Both the position numbers and the translations under genes were made by a program. Below the pieces are notes generated by a model. That model searched no databases. It was not told the DNA's origin and was given only the letters and a program-made list of their open reading frames with translations. From an uncultured Pseudomonadota bacterium (lineage in GTDB: Bacteria > Pseudomonadota > Gammaproteobacteria > Ga0077536), in the NCBI GenBank assembly GCA_903825645.1, contig CAIKBL010000081.1, forward strand, positions 40,403 to 104,402: a stretch of 64,000 bases of DNA, written 5' to 3'. Each line of letters starts with the position of its first letter. Position 1 is the stretch's first letter. This document shows positions 55,852 through 64,000 of the stretch, piece by piece.

Positions 55852-57483
55852 GTGTCGAATACAACGCTTACCGAGATCTGCTTCGAAAATTTTGCCCTTC
55901 ATCCCACGCTGCTCCAGGGCTTGGAAGACGCCGGATTCATCCGCTGCACACCTATTCAGGCTATGACCCTGCCGATTACGCTCAAGGGACGGGATGTGGC
56001 CGGTCAGGCTCAGACGGGCACGGGCAAGACGGCGGCCTTTCTGGTCGCACTCTATAACCGCCTGCTGACCGGCAACGCCAACCCGGAGAAACGTGCCCAA
56101 GATCCTCGCGCCGTCATCCTCGCGCCGACCCGCGAACTCGCAGTCCAAATCGAAAAGGACGCGGTTCAAATTGGACGGTTCACGGGTTTGCGAACCGCGC
56201 TTATCTACGGCGGCGTAGATTACGAAAAGCAGCGCAAGCTGCTGGAAGACGGTGTAGACATCGTGATCGCCACGCCGGGCCGTCTCATCGATTTTGTTAA
56301 ACAGCAAACCGTGAGCTTCCGCGCCATTGAGGTGATGGTGATGGATGAGGCTGATCGCATGTTTGATCTGGGTTTCATCAAAGATATCCGCTTTCTCCTG
56401 CGCCGCATGCCTGGCCCTGAAATCCGGCAGAATTTGCTCTTCTCCGCGACGCTCAGTCACCGTGTGCTTGAACTCGCTTACGAGCACATGAACGATCCCG
56501 AGAAGCTGGTTGTCGAAACGGACACCATTACGGCCGAGAACGTTCGCCAATGCGTCTATTTTCCGGCCACTGAGGAAAAAATGCCGTTGTTGCTCGGGCT
56601 GTTGTCGAAAATGGATTCGAATCGCAGCATTGTGTTCGTGAACACGAAGTATGTCTGCGAGCGTGTCGCTTTGACCTTAGAGCGCGCTGGCTACAAAGTC
56701 GGCGTATTGTCCGGCGACGTGCCGCAGAAAAAGCGCGAATTGTTGCTCGCCAAATTCATCAAAGGCGAGCTCAGCATGCTCGTCGCGACGGATGTCGCGG
56801 CCCGTGGATTGCACATCGATGCCGTGAGCCATGTCTTCAACTACGATCTGCCCTTGGATCCAGAAGATTACGTACACCGCATCGGTCGTACGGCTCGTCT
56901 GGGCGCCGCCGGTGACGCGATCAGCTTCGCCTGCGATGAATATGCGATTGGATTGCCCGATATCGAGACCTTCATCGCACAAAAGATCCCAGTTGGTCAG
57001 TTCGACCCGGCGATGTTGCTGCCTATCCCACGCGGAGGCCCCCATGCCTCTGGCGGCCCACGCGAGGCCAGTATTGTCGAGGATGCGCTCGAAGAGGCGT
57101 CAGCAGAGCGCCGTAAGCGACGGGAACGCGATCAGCGAGATGGCCGCGGTCCACGCGCCGGCGGTGGTGGCCGCTCAGGCACCTCCCGAAGCGAGCCGAG
57201 ACACGAACGTGCACCGCCGCCTGCGCCGGTCGCCATACCCCTTGAGCCGGTGGTGGCTGTCACGGCCGAGGCCTCGACGACGGGCGACGCCGCACAACGT
57301 CCCAAACGCCGACGCGCACCCCGCCAGCGCACACGTCCGCCCGAGCAGGAAACCACCGGTGTTGGCGCATCGTCGAGTGCAGCAGCGGCCGCCACCCCGG
57401 ATGGTCGCAGCCTGAAGACCCGGATAAAACTCACGATCAAGTCATGGATCAAGCGCCTCGGGATGCCACGCGGTCAATCCTAA
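55852..57483 (+). CDS. rhlB: ATP-dependent RNA helicase RhlB with basic C-terminal extension
   Basis: All DEAD-box motifs are present: [21 protein letters not shown] (VMDEADRMF), SAT and HRIGRT. RhlB unwinds RNA for the degradosome. The start is GTG 55852 with AGGAAA upstream. The helicase core ends near residue 395; the remaining 150 residues are Arg/Pro/Ala-rich and disordered, ending [17 protein letters not shown]. coli RhlB is about 421 aa, so this tail is a lineage-specific extension that may bind RNA. Confidence 0.93.
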   Translation: MSNTTLTEICFENFALHPTLLQGLEDAGFIRCTPIQAMTLPITLKGRDVAGQAQTGTGKTAAFLVALYNRLLTGNANPEKRAQDPRAVILAPTRELAVQIEKDAVQIGRFTGLRTALIYGGVDYEKQRKLLEDGVDIVIATPGRLIDFVKQQTVSFRAIEVMVMDEADRMFDLGFIKDIRFLLRRMPGPEIRQNLLFSATLSHRVLELAYEHMNDPEKLVVETDTITAENVRQCVYFPATEEKMPLLLGLLSKMDSNRSIVFVNTKYVCERVALTLERAGYKVGVLSGDVPQKKRELLLAKFIKGELSMLVATDVAARGLHIDAVSHVFNYDLPLDPEDYVHRIGRTARLGAAGDAISFACDEYAIGLPDIETFIAQKIPVGQFDPAMLLPIPRGGPHASGGPREASIVEDALEEASAERRKRRERDQRDGRGPRAGGGGRSGTSRSEPRHERAPPPAPVAIPLEPVVAVTAEASTTGDAAQRPKRRRAPRQRTRPPEQETTGVGASSSAAAAATPDGRSLKTRIKLTIKSWIKRLGMPRGQS

Positions 57484-57673
57484 GCCCTCGTCACCACCAC
57501 CGCGAAAGCGGCGGCACGGCTTCCCCACCCGCACGCCCTCATTTAGTCCATAGGGGGTAGCGAGCGCGGCCGAGGCCTCCTCAGCGTAAGGCGCGCCTTG
57601 GGGTTGAAACCGCCGCCGGTGCCTGTATGGTGTGGAATACCAACGCACCGCTGACGACAAGAGAGGCTATTCC

Positions 57674-58621
57674 TTGGCTAACCCGCATAACGCCGCCGAT
57701 CTGGCGATCACGCTACCCGTCCTTCCCGTCGATCGCAGCTTCGACGCCGTCTATGCCGCGCCGGTAGAGATCTCGCCGCTGATACGCCGGGTACTCGCCC
57801 GCAATCCTAGCCCGTTCACGTTCCATGGCACCGGAACTTACATTATCGGGCGAGGTCGGGTGGCCGTCATTGATCCAGGGCCACTGATTGACGAACACAT
57901 CCAGGCACTCCAGCGTGCCCTCGAAGGCGAGACGGTGACTCATATCCTGATCACCCACACCCATTCCGACCATTCACCGGCAGCCGCGCCGCTCAAAGCC
58001 ACCACCGGGGCCCGTACCTATGGTTTCGGTCCACATGGTGCTGGCAAAAAGATCGACGGGATCGCCGTAGAAGAAGGCGGCGACATGGGCTTTTTGCCCG
58101 ACATAACCGTCCGCGACGGTGCCCTCATTGAGGGCGACGGCTGGTCAGTCGAGGCGGTGTATACCCCGGGGCACACCTCCAACCATCTCTGTTTCGGGTT
58201 GCGCGAAGAGCGAGCGCTGTTTACCGGAGACCATGTGATGGGCTGGTCGACGACTGTCATCGTCCCGCCGGATGGCGACATGGCCCAGTACTTCGACAGC
58301 CTAAATCGACTGCTGCTGCGCGAAGACCAGCGTTATTACCCAACCCACGGCAACCCAATCGACGCGCCGGCCCATTTTGTGCGACAACTCATCGCGCACC
58401 GACATGCCCGGGAACGTCAGATTGAAGCCTGCATGACCGCGGGCTTGGAGCGCATCCAAGACATGGTTCCGGTCATTTACTCGGAAATCGACTCACGGAT
58501 GCATCCGGCTGCGGCTCTCTCTGTTCAGGCACACCTTGAGCACATGTCAGCCACCGGGCGTTGCCGCATTCAAGCCGATTCCAGAGGCGAAAAACGCTTT
58601 CGCCCCGTATTCCCGACTTAA
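57674..58621 (+). CDS. Metallo-beta-lactamase-fold hydrolase
   Basis: The metal motif THILITHTHSDHSPAAAPL (HxHxDH), a later histidine in YTPGHTSNHLCFGL and LFTGDHVMG identify the MBL fold. It resembles glyoxalase-II/LACTB2-like enzymes. The tracked start is 57632; TTG 57674 (ANPHNAADLAITLPV) has AAGAGAGG seven bases upstream and is preferred (315 aa). It converges with the aldolase gene. Confidence 0.87.
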   Translation: MANPHNAADLAITLPVLPVDRSFDAVYAAPVEISPLIRRVLARNPSPFTFHGTGTYIIGRGRVAVIDPGPLIDEHIQALQRALEGETVTHILITHTHSDHSPAAAPLKATTGARTYGFGPHGAGKKIDGIAVEEGGDMGFLPDITVRDGALIEGDGWSVEAVYTPGHTSNHLCFGLREERALFTGDHVMGWSTTVIVPPDGDMAQYFDSLNRLLLREDQRYYPTHGNPIDAPAHFVRQLIAHRHARERQIEACMTAGLERIQDMVPVIYSEIDSRMHPAAALSVQAHLEHMSATGRCRIQADSRGEKRFRPVFPT

Positions 58622-58644
58622 TCAGGGGACGGGAACGAGCCCCT

Positions 58645-59538
58645 TTAGGTTAACGAGGCCCGGTAGATACTCTCGATAGCCGCATTCAGTGATTGATCGA
58701 ATTCAGCGTCCGACTGCCCGGCGGTCAAGCCCTCGGACAAGGCGCGCGAGAAGCTCGCAATAACCCCATGGTTGCGCGCCAATCGGGCATTCGCCTCGGC
58801 GCGCGCATAACCGCCCGAAAGGGCGACGACCCGCACTACGCGCGGATGCGCGACGCAGGCCTGGTAGTCACCGTCCACCTCCGGCAGCGTCAGCTTCAGC
58901 ATCACTGCCTGATGGGCTCCCAGAGCATCGAGCGACTCGAGAAGGGCGGCCTTTAGCAGCGTTTCGGCTTTCTGCTTGTCCGGGCAGTGAATGTCGACTT
59001 CCGGTTCAATAATCGGCACAAGGCCTGCGGCAATAATCTGCCGACCAACCTCAAACTGCTGCTGGACCACCGCACGGATCCCCTCGGCATTCGCTTGTTT
59101 AATCACCGAGCGCATCTTGGTACCAAAAATGCCCTTGCTCTTTGCCTTGGCAAGGAGGTTGTCGAGCCCAGGATTAGGCTTCATGAGCTGCACCCCATTG
59201 GCTTCGTCAGCCAATCCCTTATCAATCTTGAGAAAGGGCACAACCCGTTTGACGTTCCAGAGATAATCAGCGGTAGCTCGTCCTTCGACTTGCCGATCCA
59301 TGGTGTTCTCGAAAAGAATTGCGCCGAGTACCCGATCGCCGTTAAAACTTGGCGCCGTCATGATTCGCGTACGCATCTGGTGGACCACCACGTACATACC
59401 CTCTTCGTCCGACCAGGCATCCGCACCGACACCATACAAGGCAAGTGCCTTCGGCGTGCTGCCGCCGCTCTGATCAAGGGCTGCAATAAAACCAGGTTGC
59501 GTCAGCATTTTCTGCATCTGTTGTTCGAAGGTATTCAT
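58645..59538 (-). CDS. fda: Class I fructose-bisphosphate aldolase
   Basis: The 297-aa enzyme begins [27 protein letters not shown], and contains [32 protein letters not shown] and [14 protein letters not shown]; the lysine of VMLKLT is the likely Schiff base. It is the short Staphylococcus-type class I aldolase, which cleaves fructose-1,6-bisphosphate without a metal. The tracked start is 18 residues too early; ATG 59538 has GAGGAA upstream. Confidence 0.92.
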   Translation of the reverse strand: MNTFEQQMQKMLTQPGFIAALDQSGGSTPKALALYGVGADAWSDEEGMYVVVHQMRTRIMTAPSFNGDRVLGAILFENTMDRQVEGRATADYLWNVKRVVPFLKIDKGLADEANGVQLMKPNPGLDNLLAKAKSKGIFGTKMRSVIKQANAEGIRAVVQQQFEVGRQIIAAGLVPIIEPEVDIHCPDKQKAETLLKAALLESLDALGAHQAVMLKLTLPEVDGDYQACVAHPRVVRVVALSGGYARAEANARLARNHGVIASFSRALSEGLTAGQSDAEFDQSLNAAIESIYRASLT

Positions 59539-59590
59539 CGGATTCCTCGTCGCTGTCAGGGGAGTTGCGGTCATCAGGGAGTGTCCGCGC

Positions 59591-59619
59591 ATTCTACCGC
59601 AAACTGCCCCGCGGGTTGA
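59591..59619 (-). promoter_or_regulatory. Probable promoter for fda
   Basis: TAGAAT followed by GCGCGG, with a weak -35 (TCAACC) 17 bp upstream, lies about 50 bp before the aldolase start. The -10 octamer TAGAATGC is the same as at rpsF and serC. Confidence 0.4.
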
Positions 59620-59650
59620 GGCGTGATTGCCGGCAGGGGTCCATGCCGAG

Positions 59651-60292
59651 TCACCCTAAAGCTAGTCGCGGGAGGACAATCGAGCTGCAACCCACGCCCC
59701 CGTAGCTGACATATTCACCGCAGACGAAGCGGTACGCGGCAAGCGCACACAGAGCGCCATCGAGCTCATCGATGTTGCTCAACGCTGCGGTATCCACACC
59801 TGCGCCCTCGAGCAAGCGTCTGCGAACCTGCCGCTTCTCCCGCGCCGACACGGGCTCGCCCGCAAGCGCACAGGCGATGCCATGCGGGTATGTCTCAAAG
59901 CAGAGACGCGACTGTTCGAGGGGCGCTTGACCATCGAACAGCGCATAACTCTCCTGCAGGACGGCGAACAATTCTTCCCCACACAACATCCAGCCAAAGT
60001 AGTTTTTTGGATGCATGCGCGCTGCCACGCGGGTCGGACTGGCGAAGCAGCTGATCCCTGCCTGCATGAGTGCACGTTCGGATGGCCGAGCCCTACCGTC
60101 TTCGCTCCAGCCACTCGGCGCGTCGACCCCAACAACCTGCGCGCCCTGCGCCTGACACCAACGGACAATCTCGACGGCCTCGCGGCTGGCGAAATTCGCC
60201 TGGTACGCCCCGTTTCGAAACACCACCGCATGGAAGCCCTTGCGCGCGCCACCGACGTCGATCCCGGCGGTTAAAATAGTTCCGCTCGGCAT
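59651..60292 (-). CDS. DUF429 family protein (predicted RNase H-fold nuclease)
   Basis: The protein has [42 protein letters not shown] and [17 protein letters not shown], matching DUF429, a family with an RNase H-like fold whose acidic residues (D in GIDVGG, D in GVDAPSG, DELDG) are kept. Activity is unknown. ATG 60292 (MPSGTIL) overlaps the VF530 stop as TGATG; the tracked ORF starts further up at 60346. Confidence 0.8.
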   Translation of the reverse strand: MPSGTILTAGIDVGGARKGFHAVVFRNGAYQANFASREAVEIVRWCQAQGAQVVGVDAPSGWSEDGRARPSERALMQAGISCFASPTRVAARMHPKNYFGWMLCGEELFAVLQESYALFDGQAPLEQSRLCFETYPHGIACALAGEPVSAREKRQVRRRLLEGAGVDTAALSNIDELDGALCALAAYRFVCGEYVSYGGVGCSSIVLPRLALG

Positions 60293-60522
60293 CAACTGCC
60301 CGGCAGGCCTTCTATAAACCAAATCTCCACTTTCTGGCGCGCCCAAGGCGTACGCCGCAAGAAAAAAAGACTTGATTTGAGCGAGGGATCAAACTGAAAA
60401 CAACGGACCGGGATACGCCGCGCCATTTCTGGCCATCCGTGGCGTTCGATTAGAACTTTCAGCATCTTCTCAAGGGTGACGCCGTGAAGCGGGTCGCGTG
60501 ATGGTCGGGGAGCGTTTGACAT
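60292..60522 (-). CDS. VF530-family small DNA-binding protein (DUF2132)
   Basis: The 76-aa protein DPLHGVTLEKMLKVLIERHGWPEMARRIPVRCFQFDPSLKSSLFFLRRTPWARQKVEIWFIE matches the VF530 family, small helical proteins thought to bind DNA. It shares a TGATG junction with the DUF429 gene, so the two are coupled; a functional link is inference. Confidence 0.88.
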   Translation of the reverse strand: MSNAPRPSRDPLHGVTLEKMLKVLIERHGWPEMARRIPVRCFQFDPSLKSSLFFLRRTPWARQKVEIWFIEGLPGS

Positions 60523-60614
60523 GGCACCTAAACAGAGTTCCTAGCAACGAGAAAAAATTAGCTCATAAAATACCGATTCCTCGCTGGCGATCTGCTGCCG
60601 ACGAGAAACCGGTA

Positions 60615-61192
60615 TCAAATACTATGCGCTTTTTTGGGGAGGGCGACGATGGCGTCGCCGCGAGAGTCGTCGGATTTTCCCCGAGATGATGTTCGGTAGG
60701 CGGCCAGCGCACTGACCGTGAACGTGGGATTAAGACCGCCCCAAGTCGGAATCAGGCTTGAACCGGCGATGAACAGATTGGACACGTCTTGGCACTGTCC
60801 AAAGTCGTCCGTCATTGACTTGGCTTTGGACCGTCCCCTGACGGTCCCGCCGAGGGTGTGCATCGACGCCCGTCCGCTGCCTTGAAAATCTGCTTGCTCT
60901 GGCTACTCTGGCTTCCCAGCAGCGCACGCTATCCGGCGCAATCGTGTACAACATGCGCAGGCGGCAAACAGTGCTGATCTTTACGTTCGCTGAGTGCCAG
61001 TCGATTTTTGGGTACTGGCAAGCCTTCGCCCACAGAGGTCATGGTCGCGAGACTGACGAGATCAGCCATGCCTTGACCAGAGCCAGCCTCCCAAATGAAC
61101 ACCTGCTTCCCTGCCTCGGCTAATTTCGCCTCGAGCAGGCTACCCGCCGCGCCCGATCCCACCGTGACAGCATCGACCATTGATGGCTTCAT
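60615..61192 (-). pseudogene. GMC-family oxidoreductase, internally deleted remnant
   Basis: The N-terminal FAD motif is intact (DAVTVGSGAAGSLLEAKLAEAGKQVFIWEAG) from ATG 61192, and the C-terminal part is recognisable in another frame (ADFQGSGRASMHTLGGTVRG, LFIAGSSLIPTWGGLNPTFTVSALAAY). The roughly 400 residues between are missing and the two parts are out of frame. This is a remnant of a membrane-bound gluconate/fructose-dehydrogenase-type large subunit, not a functional enzyme. The partner gamma-subunit gene immediately upstream is also broken. Confidence 0.8.
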
Positions 61193-61196
61193 GACA

Positions 61197-61755
61197 TCAC
61201 CACGGCGTCAGGGGCAGCATATGCTCTTGGGAAGGTAGATTAGGTTTGGCGAAACCTTCCGTCGTCCCGGAGAAAACATCCATTGCATCATTCCGTGTGG
61301 CGAAATAAAAAAGCGGCGCTGGAAGCGCTGAGCCAGTGTACGGGCGCCTTTTATCCCATGTCACCCACGTTCAGGGCCTGCTGCACTTTTCCCAACGCAT
61401 GAAATGATTGCTGACATCGCACGAAGGACAAGCTATCCAATGCCGCCAGACTCTGCTTGCATAAATCCATATAAGACATCGAGAAGTCGAATTAGCGCAA
61501 CATCAGATATGAAGTCGCACTAACTAGCTGCGCGCCTACAAAATGTGCTATTCCAGCTGTAGCTGCATCCAGTAGCAGAACGTCGTCGAGAGCCTCGAGA
61601 TTCGCACCCTCGGCGATGCCAAGAATACAGAAGGGTTGCGCTTGCGCGTAGGCTTGACTTGGACCGATCCCGTCAAGAGAACCGGCAACCGAAAGCGTCG
61701 CTAATCCAATCTCCGCCAGTTAGGGAAATTCGCGGCGTGTATTGCTCCTGACCAT
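61197..61755 (-). pseudogene. Gluconate 2-dehydrogenase subunit 3-like remnant with Tat signal
   Basis: From ATG 61755 the reading is MVRSNTRREFP, a stop (TAA at 61720-61722), then LAEIGLATLSVAGSLDGIGP and on to a second TAA; after that, another frame gives RPYTGSALPAPLFYFATRNDAMDV and EGFAKPNLPSQEHMLPLTPW, a typical end for this family, followed by TGA and the GMC start. RRxF and the hydrophobic segment make a twin-arginine signal. At least two stops and one frameshift show decay. It was not in the ORF track. Confidence 0.7.
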
Positions 61756-62188
61756 CAATACATCTTCTTTCGCGTTGGGAAGTTCTTAGTTGAACTGCGA
61801 ATTAAGAAAAAAATCACAACAATTTTTGGCTAACGGACGGACACGCAAAAATTCGCCAAATTCGAACGATCCTAGGCTTCTTATCACAAATTTCCATCGC
61901 CACGCGCGCCGTTTTGCCGGATCCGCTTGGTGGATGGGTTGCCTTTTCCATATCCGGAAATTTTCTCGCGAGCAAGGACGATAATAGGCGAAACGACCGC
62001 GCTGAGTAACGCCTTGCACCACCGTCAGCAGTACGGTGATCGGGAGGGAGACCATTGCGTGTAAAAAAGTGTGACGAGCGATTATACGAGGGACTGGCTA
62101 TGCCATGATCAGTACCTAAAGTCGTGCCACAGGGGTACTGTCCAAGACACTGACGCCGTGCGGCACGCTACCAATGGAGTAGCAGCAA
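61756..62188. other. Intergenic stretch, AT-richer than surroundings
   Basis: This 433-bp gap precedes the large secreted protein. Overlapping ORFs on both strands (61786-62055 minus, 61790-61984 plus) have no recognised sequence and no ribosome-binding site of note. Runs of A and T are common. It may contain the promoter of the downstream gene, but none could be fixed. Confidence 0.4.
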
Positions 62189-64000
62189 ATGATGACTAGA
62201 GGATTCGACAACAAGCGTAGTCTTAACTTCGCTGCAGTTGTATTAGGCGCTTTCATGACCCAAACGTCTCCCGCGACCGGCGTCGCCACCTTCGCGGGCG
62301 ATGCGCAACACACCGCTAATTATAGCAGCGCTGGGGGTGCTCAAATCCTGAACAGAATTCTGTGGCGAGCGCCAGTCGACACCACCAATTCGATTACACA
62401 CGCCCATTACGGTGCACCATTAGTCACGGCGGCCAATACCGTCATTGTCCCGGTCCTGATTTCGAAGACTGGTTTCAGGCTTGATGTCTATCAAGACAGC
62501 GCGAACCTTTCGGGCACGGTGAGTTCATCCTATAGCTTAGCCACAGACTATGTCATGCCGAGCCATAACTGGATCCCCGTCTATCAACCCGTTCTGGCAA
62601 CCATTCCCGTCACGGGGAGCGCTCCCATTACCCGACTGTACTTTCCTGGAGCGGGTGGGACGATGCTCTACATTGATAATCCCGATCAGAAGCCCGCCGC
62701 CCAGGCGATCCATCGGCTAGCTTTCTACCCGTCATCCAACACAACGAGTTTCAACTCTTCGGTGTTCGTAAACACACCGACCACCGCCGATACCTATGGC
62801 AATATTTATTTCGGGTTCCGTGTGCAAGGAACAGCTCCGCCGCCGCTGAGCACCACACAGAGCGGCTTTGCCCGAATCGCACCCGATGGAACCGCAAGTT
62901 ACATCCTTGCAGGTAATGCGGCTGGTGACACGCTGATTTCTCGTGACTCGCACAACGCAGCACCAACGCTGAGCCAGGATCAGGCGACCTTATATGTGCC
63001 CGTAAAGTCGGCAAGTAGCAAGGAAGACTACGCTTACTTGTTAGGCCTGGACACTGGAAATCCATCGCCCGGGTCGGGGACCGGAAAGCTTGGCGCCAAG
63101 TACAAGGTGTTGCTGAAAGATCCTCGGAACTCCAGCTATGGCGCAAAAGTCCTCGACGATAGCACCGCGTCCCCGACAGTCGCCCCGGATGCGGATGGGT
63201 CGGTCTTTTTCGGTATCTACGCCAACCCCGACAATGGATCTCGCGGATTCATGTTGCATTTTGACAGCAAACTGGCGAAGACCTATACCCCGGGAGGTTT
63301 TGGATGGGACTACACGTCGGGAATCGTCCCGGCGTCAATGGTCACGGGGTATGCCGGTACGTCGTCTTATCTGCTTTTCTCGAAGTACAACAACTATGCG
63401 GGAGCCGGCGACGGTAACGGTATCAACCGGTTCGCATTGCTTGATCCGACCACAACCCAGGTTGATCCTCATAGCTCAGCTGCCGGTTTACTCGAAATGC
63501 GGGAAGTGTTGTCCGCAGTGGGCCCAACGGCGGATACCAGATATCTTTCCAACACCTATCCGTACGCCCGCCGCGAATGGTGCATCAACAGTCCAGCCAT
63601 TGATCTGATTACCAACAGCATTTTTACGCCCAACGAGGATGGCAGCATTTACCGATGGGATCTGCGGACCAATTCACTCGCTCAAGCAATTAATCTTGGC
63701 TCCGGCATCGGCGAACCTTATGTTCCCACCATCATCGGTCCTGGCGGCATCGTGTACACGATGAACGGGGGAACATTGTTCGCCCTCGGCGCCGCGAGCA
63801 CCAATGCGATGAGCCTAAATGCTTCGGTGCCAGATGTGCGGGCAGCGGTGAAAGGGCCTTTTACACTGACTGTACAGATTCAATCGGTACCCTCCAACGC
63901 TTCGGTTGTTTTTACCGATAACTACACGGGGTTCTCTACGACGGCAAAGACGATTACTTCTCAACTCAGTTCCGTAAACGTCACGACTAATGCCGTGTCG
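62189..64000 (+). CDS. Large secreted beta-propeller-like protein (partial, runs off window)
   Basis: Not in the ORF track, because the frame stays open to base 64000. ATG 62189 has GGAG nine bases upstream; the first residues (MMTRGFDNKRSLNFAAVVLGAFMTQTSP) look like a signal peptide. The 604 visible residues contain repeating beta-strand segments such as APDADGSVFFGIYANPDNGS, NEDGSIYRWDLRTNSLAQ and PGGIVYTMNGGTLFALG, as in PQQ/WD-type propellers, and a more Ser/Thr/Asn-rich composition. No catalytic motif was recognised. It may be an exported or surface protein; the C-terminus is unseen. Confidence 0.7.
   Translation, partial: MMTRGFDNKRSLNFAAVVLGAFMTQTSPATGVATFAGDAQHTANYSSAGGAQILNRILWRAPVDTTNSITHAHYGAPLVTAANTVIVPVLISKTGFRLDVYQDSANLSGTVSSSYSLATDYVMPSHNWIPVYQPVLATIPVTGSAPITRLYFPGAGGTMLYIDNPDQKPAAQAIHRLAFYPSSNTTSFNSSVFVNTPTTADTYGNIYFGFRVQGTAPPPLSTTQSGFARIAPDGTASYILAGNAAGDTLISRDSHNAAPTLSQDQATLYVPVKSASSKEDYAYLLGLDTGNPSPGSGTGKLGAKYKVLLKDPRNSSYGAKVLDDSTASPTVAPDADGSVFFGIYANPDNGSRGFMLHFDSKLAKTYTPGGFGWDYTSGIVPASMVTGYAGTSSYLLFSKYNNYAGAGDGNGINRFALLDPTTTQVDPHSSAAGLLEMREVLSAVGPTADTRYLSNTYPYARREWCINSPAIDLITNSIFTPNEDGSIYRWDLRTNSLAQAINLGSGIGEPYVPTIIGPGGIVYTMNGGTLFALGAASTNAMSLNASVPDVRAAVKGPFTLTVQIQSVPSNASVVFTDNYTGFSTTAKTITSQLSSVNVTTNAVS

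Noticed and set aside
61786-62055. 89-aa minus-strand ORF
   Set aside because: No recognised sequence, no ribosome-binding site, overlapping another weak ORF on the other strand.
1-64000. CRISPR arrays, insertion sequences, phage genes, rRNA
   Set aside because: No repeated spacer pattern, transposase/integrase motif or rRNA sequence was seen.

Overview
The window is GC-rich, densely coded DNA from a bacterial chromosome, most likely a gammaproteobacterium. The gene order alr-dnaB-rplI-(DUF2232 membrane protein)-rpsR-rpsF-rlmB-rnr, together with cysJI, rhlB, hslO, greB, a ybhP-clsB pair and a VF530 protein, fits that class; a genus cannot be named from sequence alone. No rRNA, CRISPR array, transposase or phage gene was seen. 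One tRNA-Leu(CAG) gene is present.

Layout. 1-7.1 kb, minus strand: the end of a replication/translation block (alr partial, dnaB, rplI, rpsR, rpsF, rlmB, rnr). 7.1-16.1 kb: tRNA-Leu, a CaCA-type antiporter, uppP, sulfite reductase cysJI, a split YeeE/YedE sulfur transporter pair, a sterol-desaturase-like enzyme and a ferritin-like diiron protein. 16.3-26.4 kb: a fused acyltransferase resembling the ornithine-lipid synthase OlsF, a small lipoprotein, an FrhB-like iron-sulfur flavoprotein, DUF2333, serA and serC, a coiled-coil protein, and a double cNMP-binding/rhodanese protein. 26.5-34.5 kb: a decayed MFS transporter, greB, an atypical thiolase, a secreted protein with three 10-Cys repeats beside an alpha/beta hydrolase, two PPOX flavoproteins, and a diguanylate cyclase apparently split at an A7 run. 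34.8-45.7 kb: a YebC-family regulator, a divergent three-gene operon beginning with a GrdB-like selenoprotein (in-frame UGA plus a bSECIS-like hairpin), then HIT and LLM-oxidoreductase genes, hslO, ybhP-clsB, a CMD protein, a second LLM oxidoreductase, a ThDP decarboxylase and a CoA transferase. 45.7-55.4 kb: a four-gene Mla/Pqi-type lipid transport operon, folE, an aldo/keto reductase, and a four-gene MacAB-like ABC export operon. 55.4-64 kb: a 45-aa basic protein, rhlB, an MBL-fold hydrolase, class I aldolase, VF530-DUF429, a decayed GMC dehydrogenase operon and a large secreted propeller-like protein that runs off the end.

The strongest discovery is the selenoprotein at 35656-36549, which the ORF track shows as two pieces in one frame separated by TGA. 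Secondary themes are several enzymes from families that often use coenzyme F420 (FrhB-like, one PPOX, two LLM), two genes disrupted at homopolymers (cysJ at C12, the GGDEF protein at A7), and two loci in visible decay (MFS, and GMC with its gamma subunit). Functions are assigned by recognising family motifs in the translations; no database search was run.
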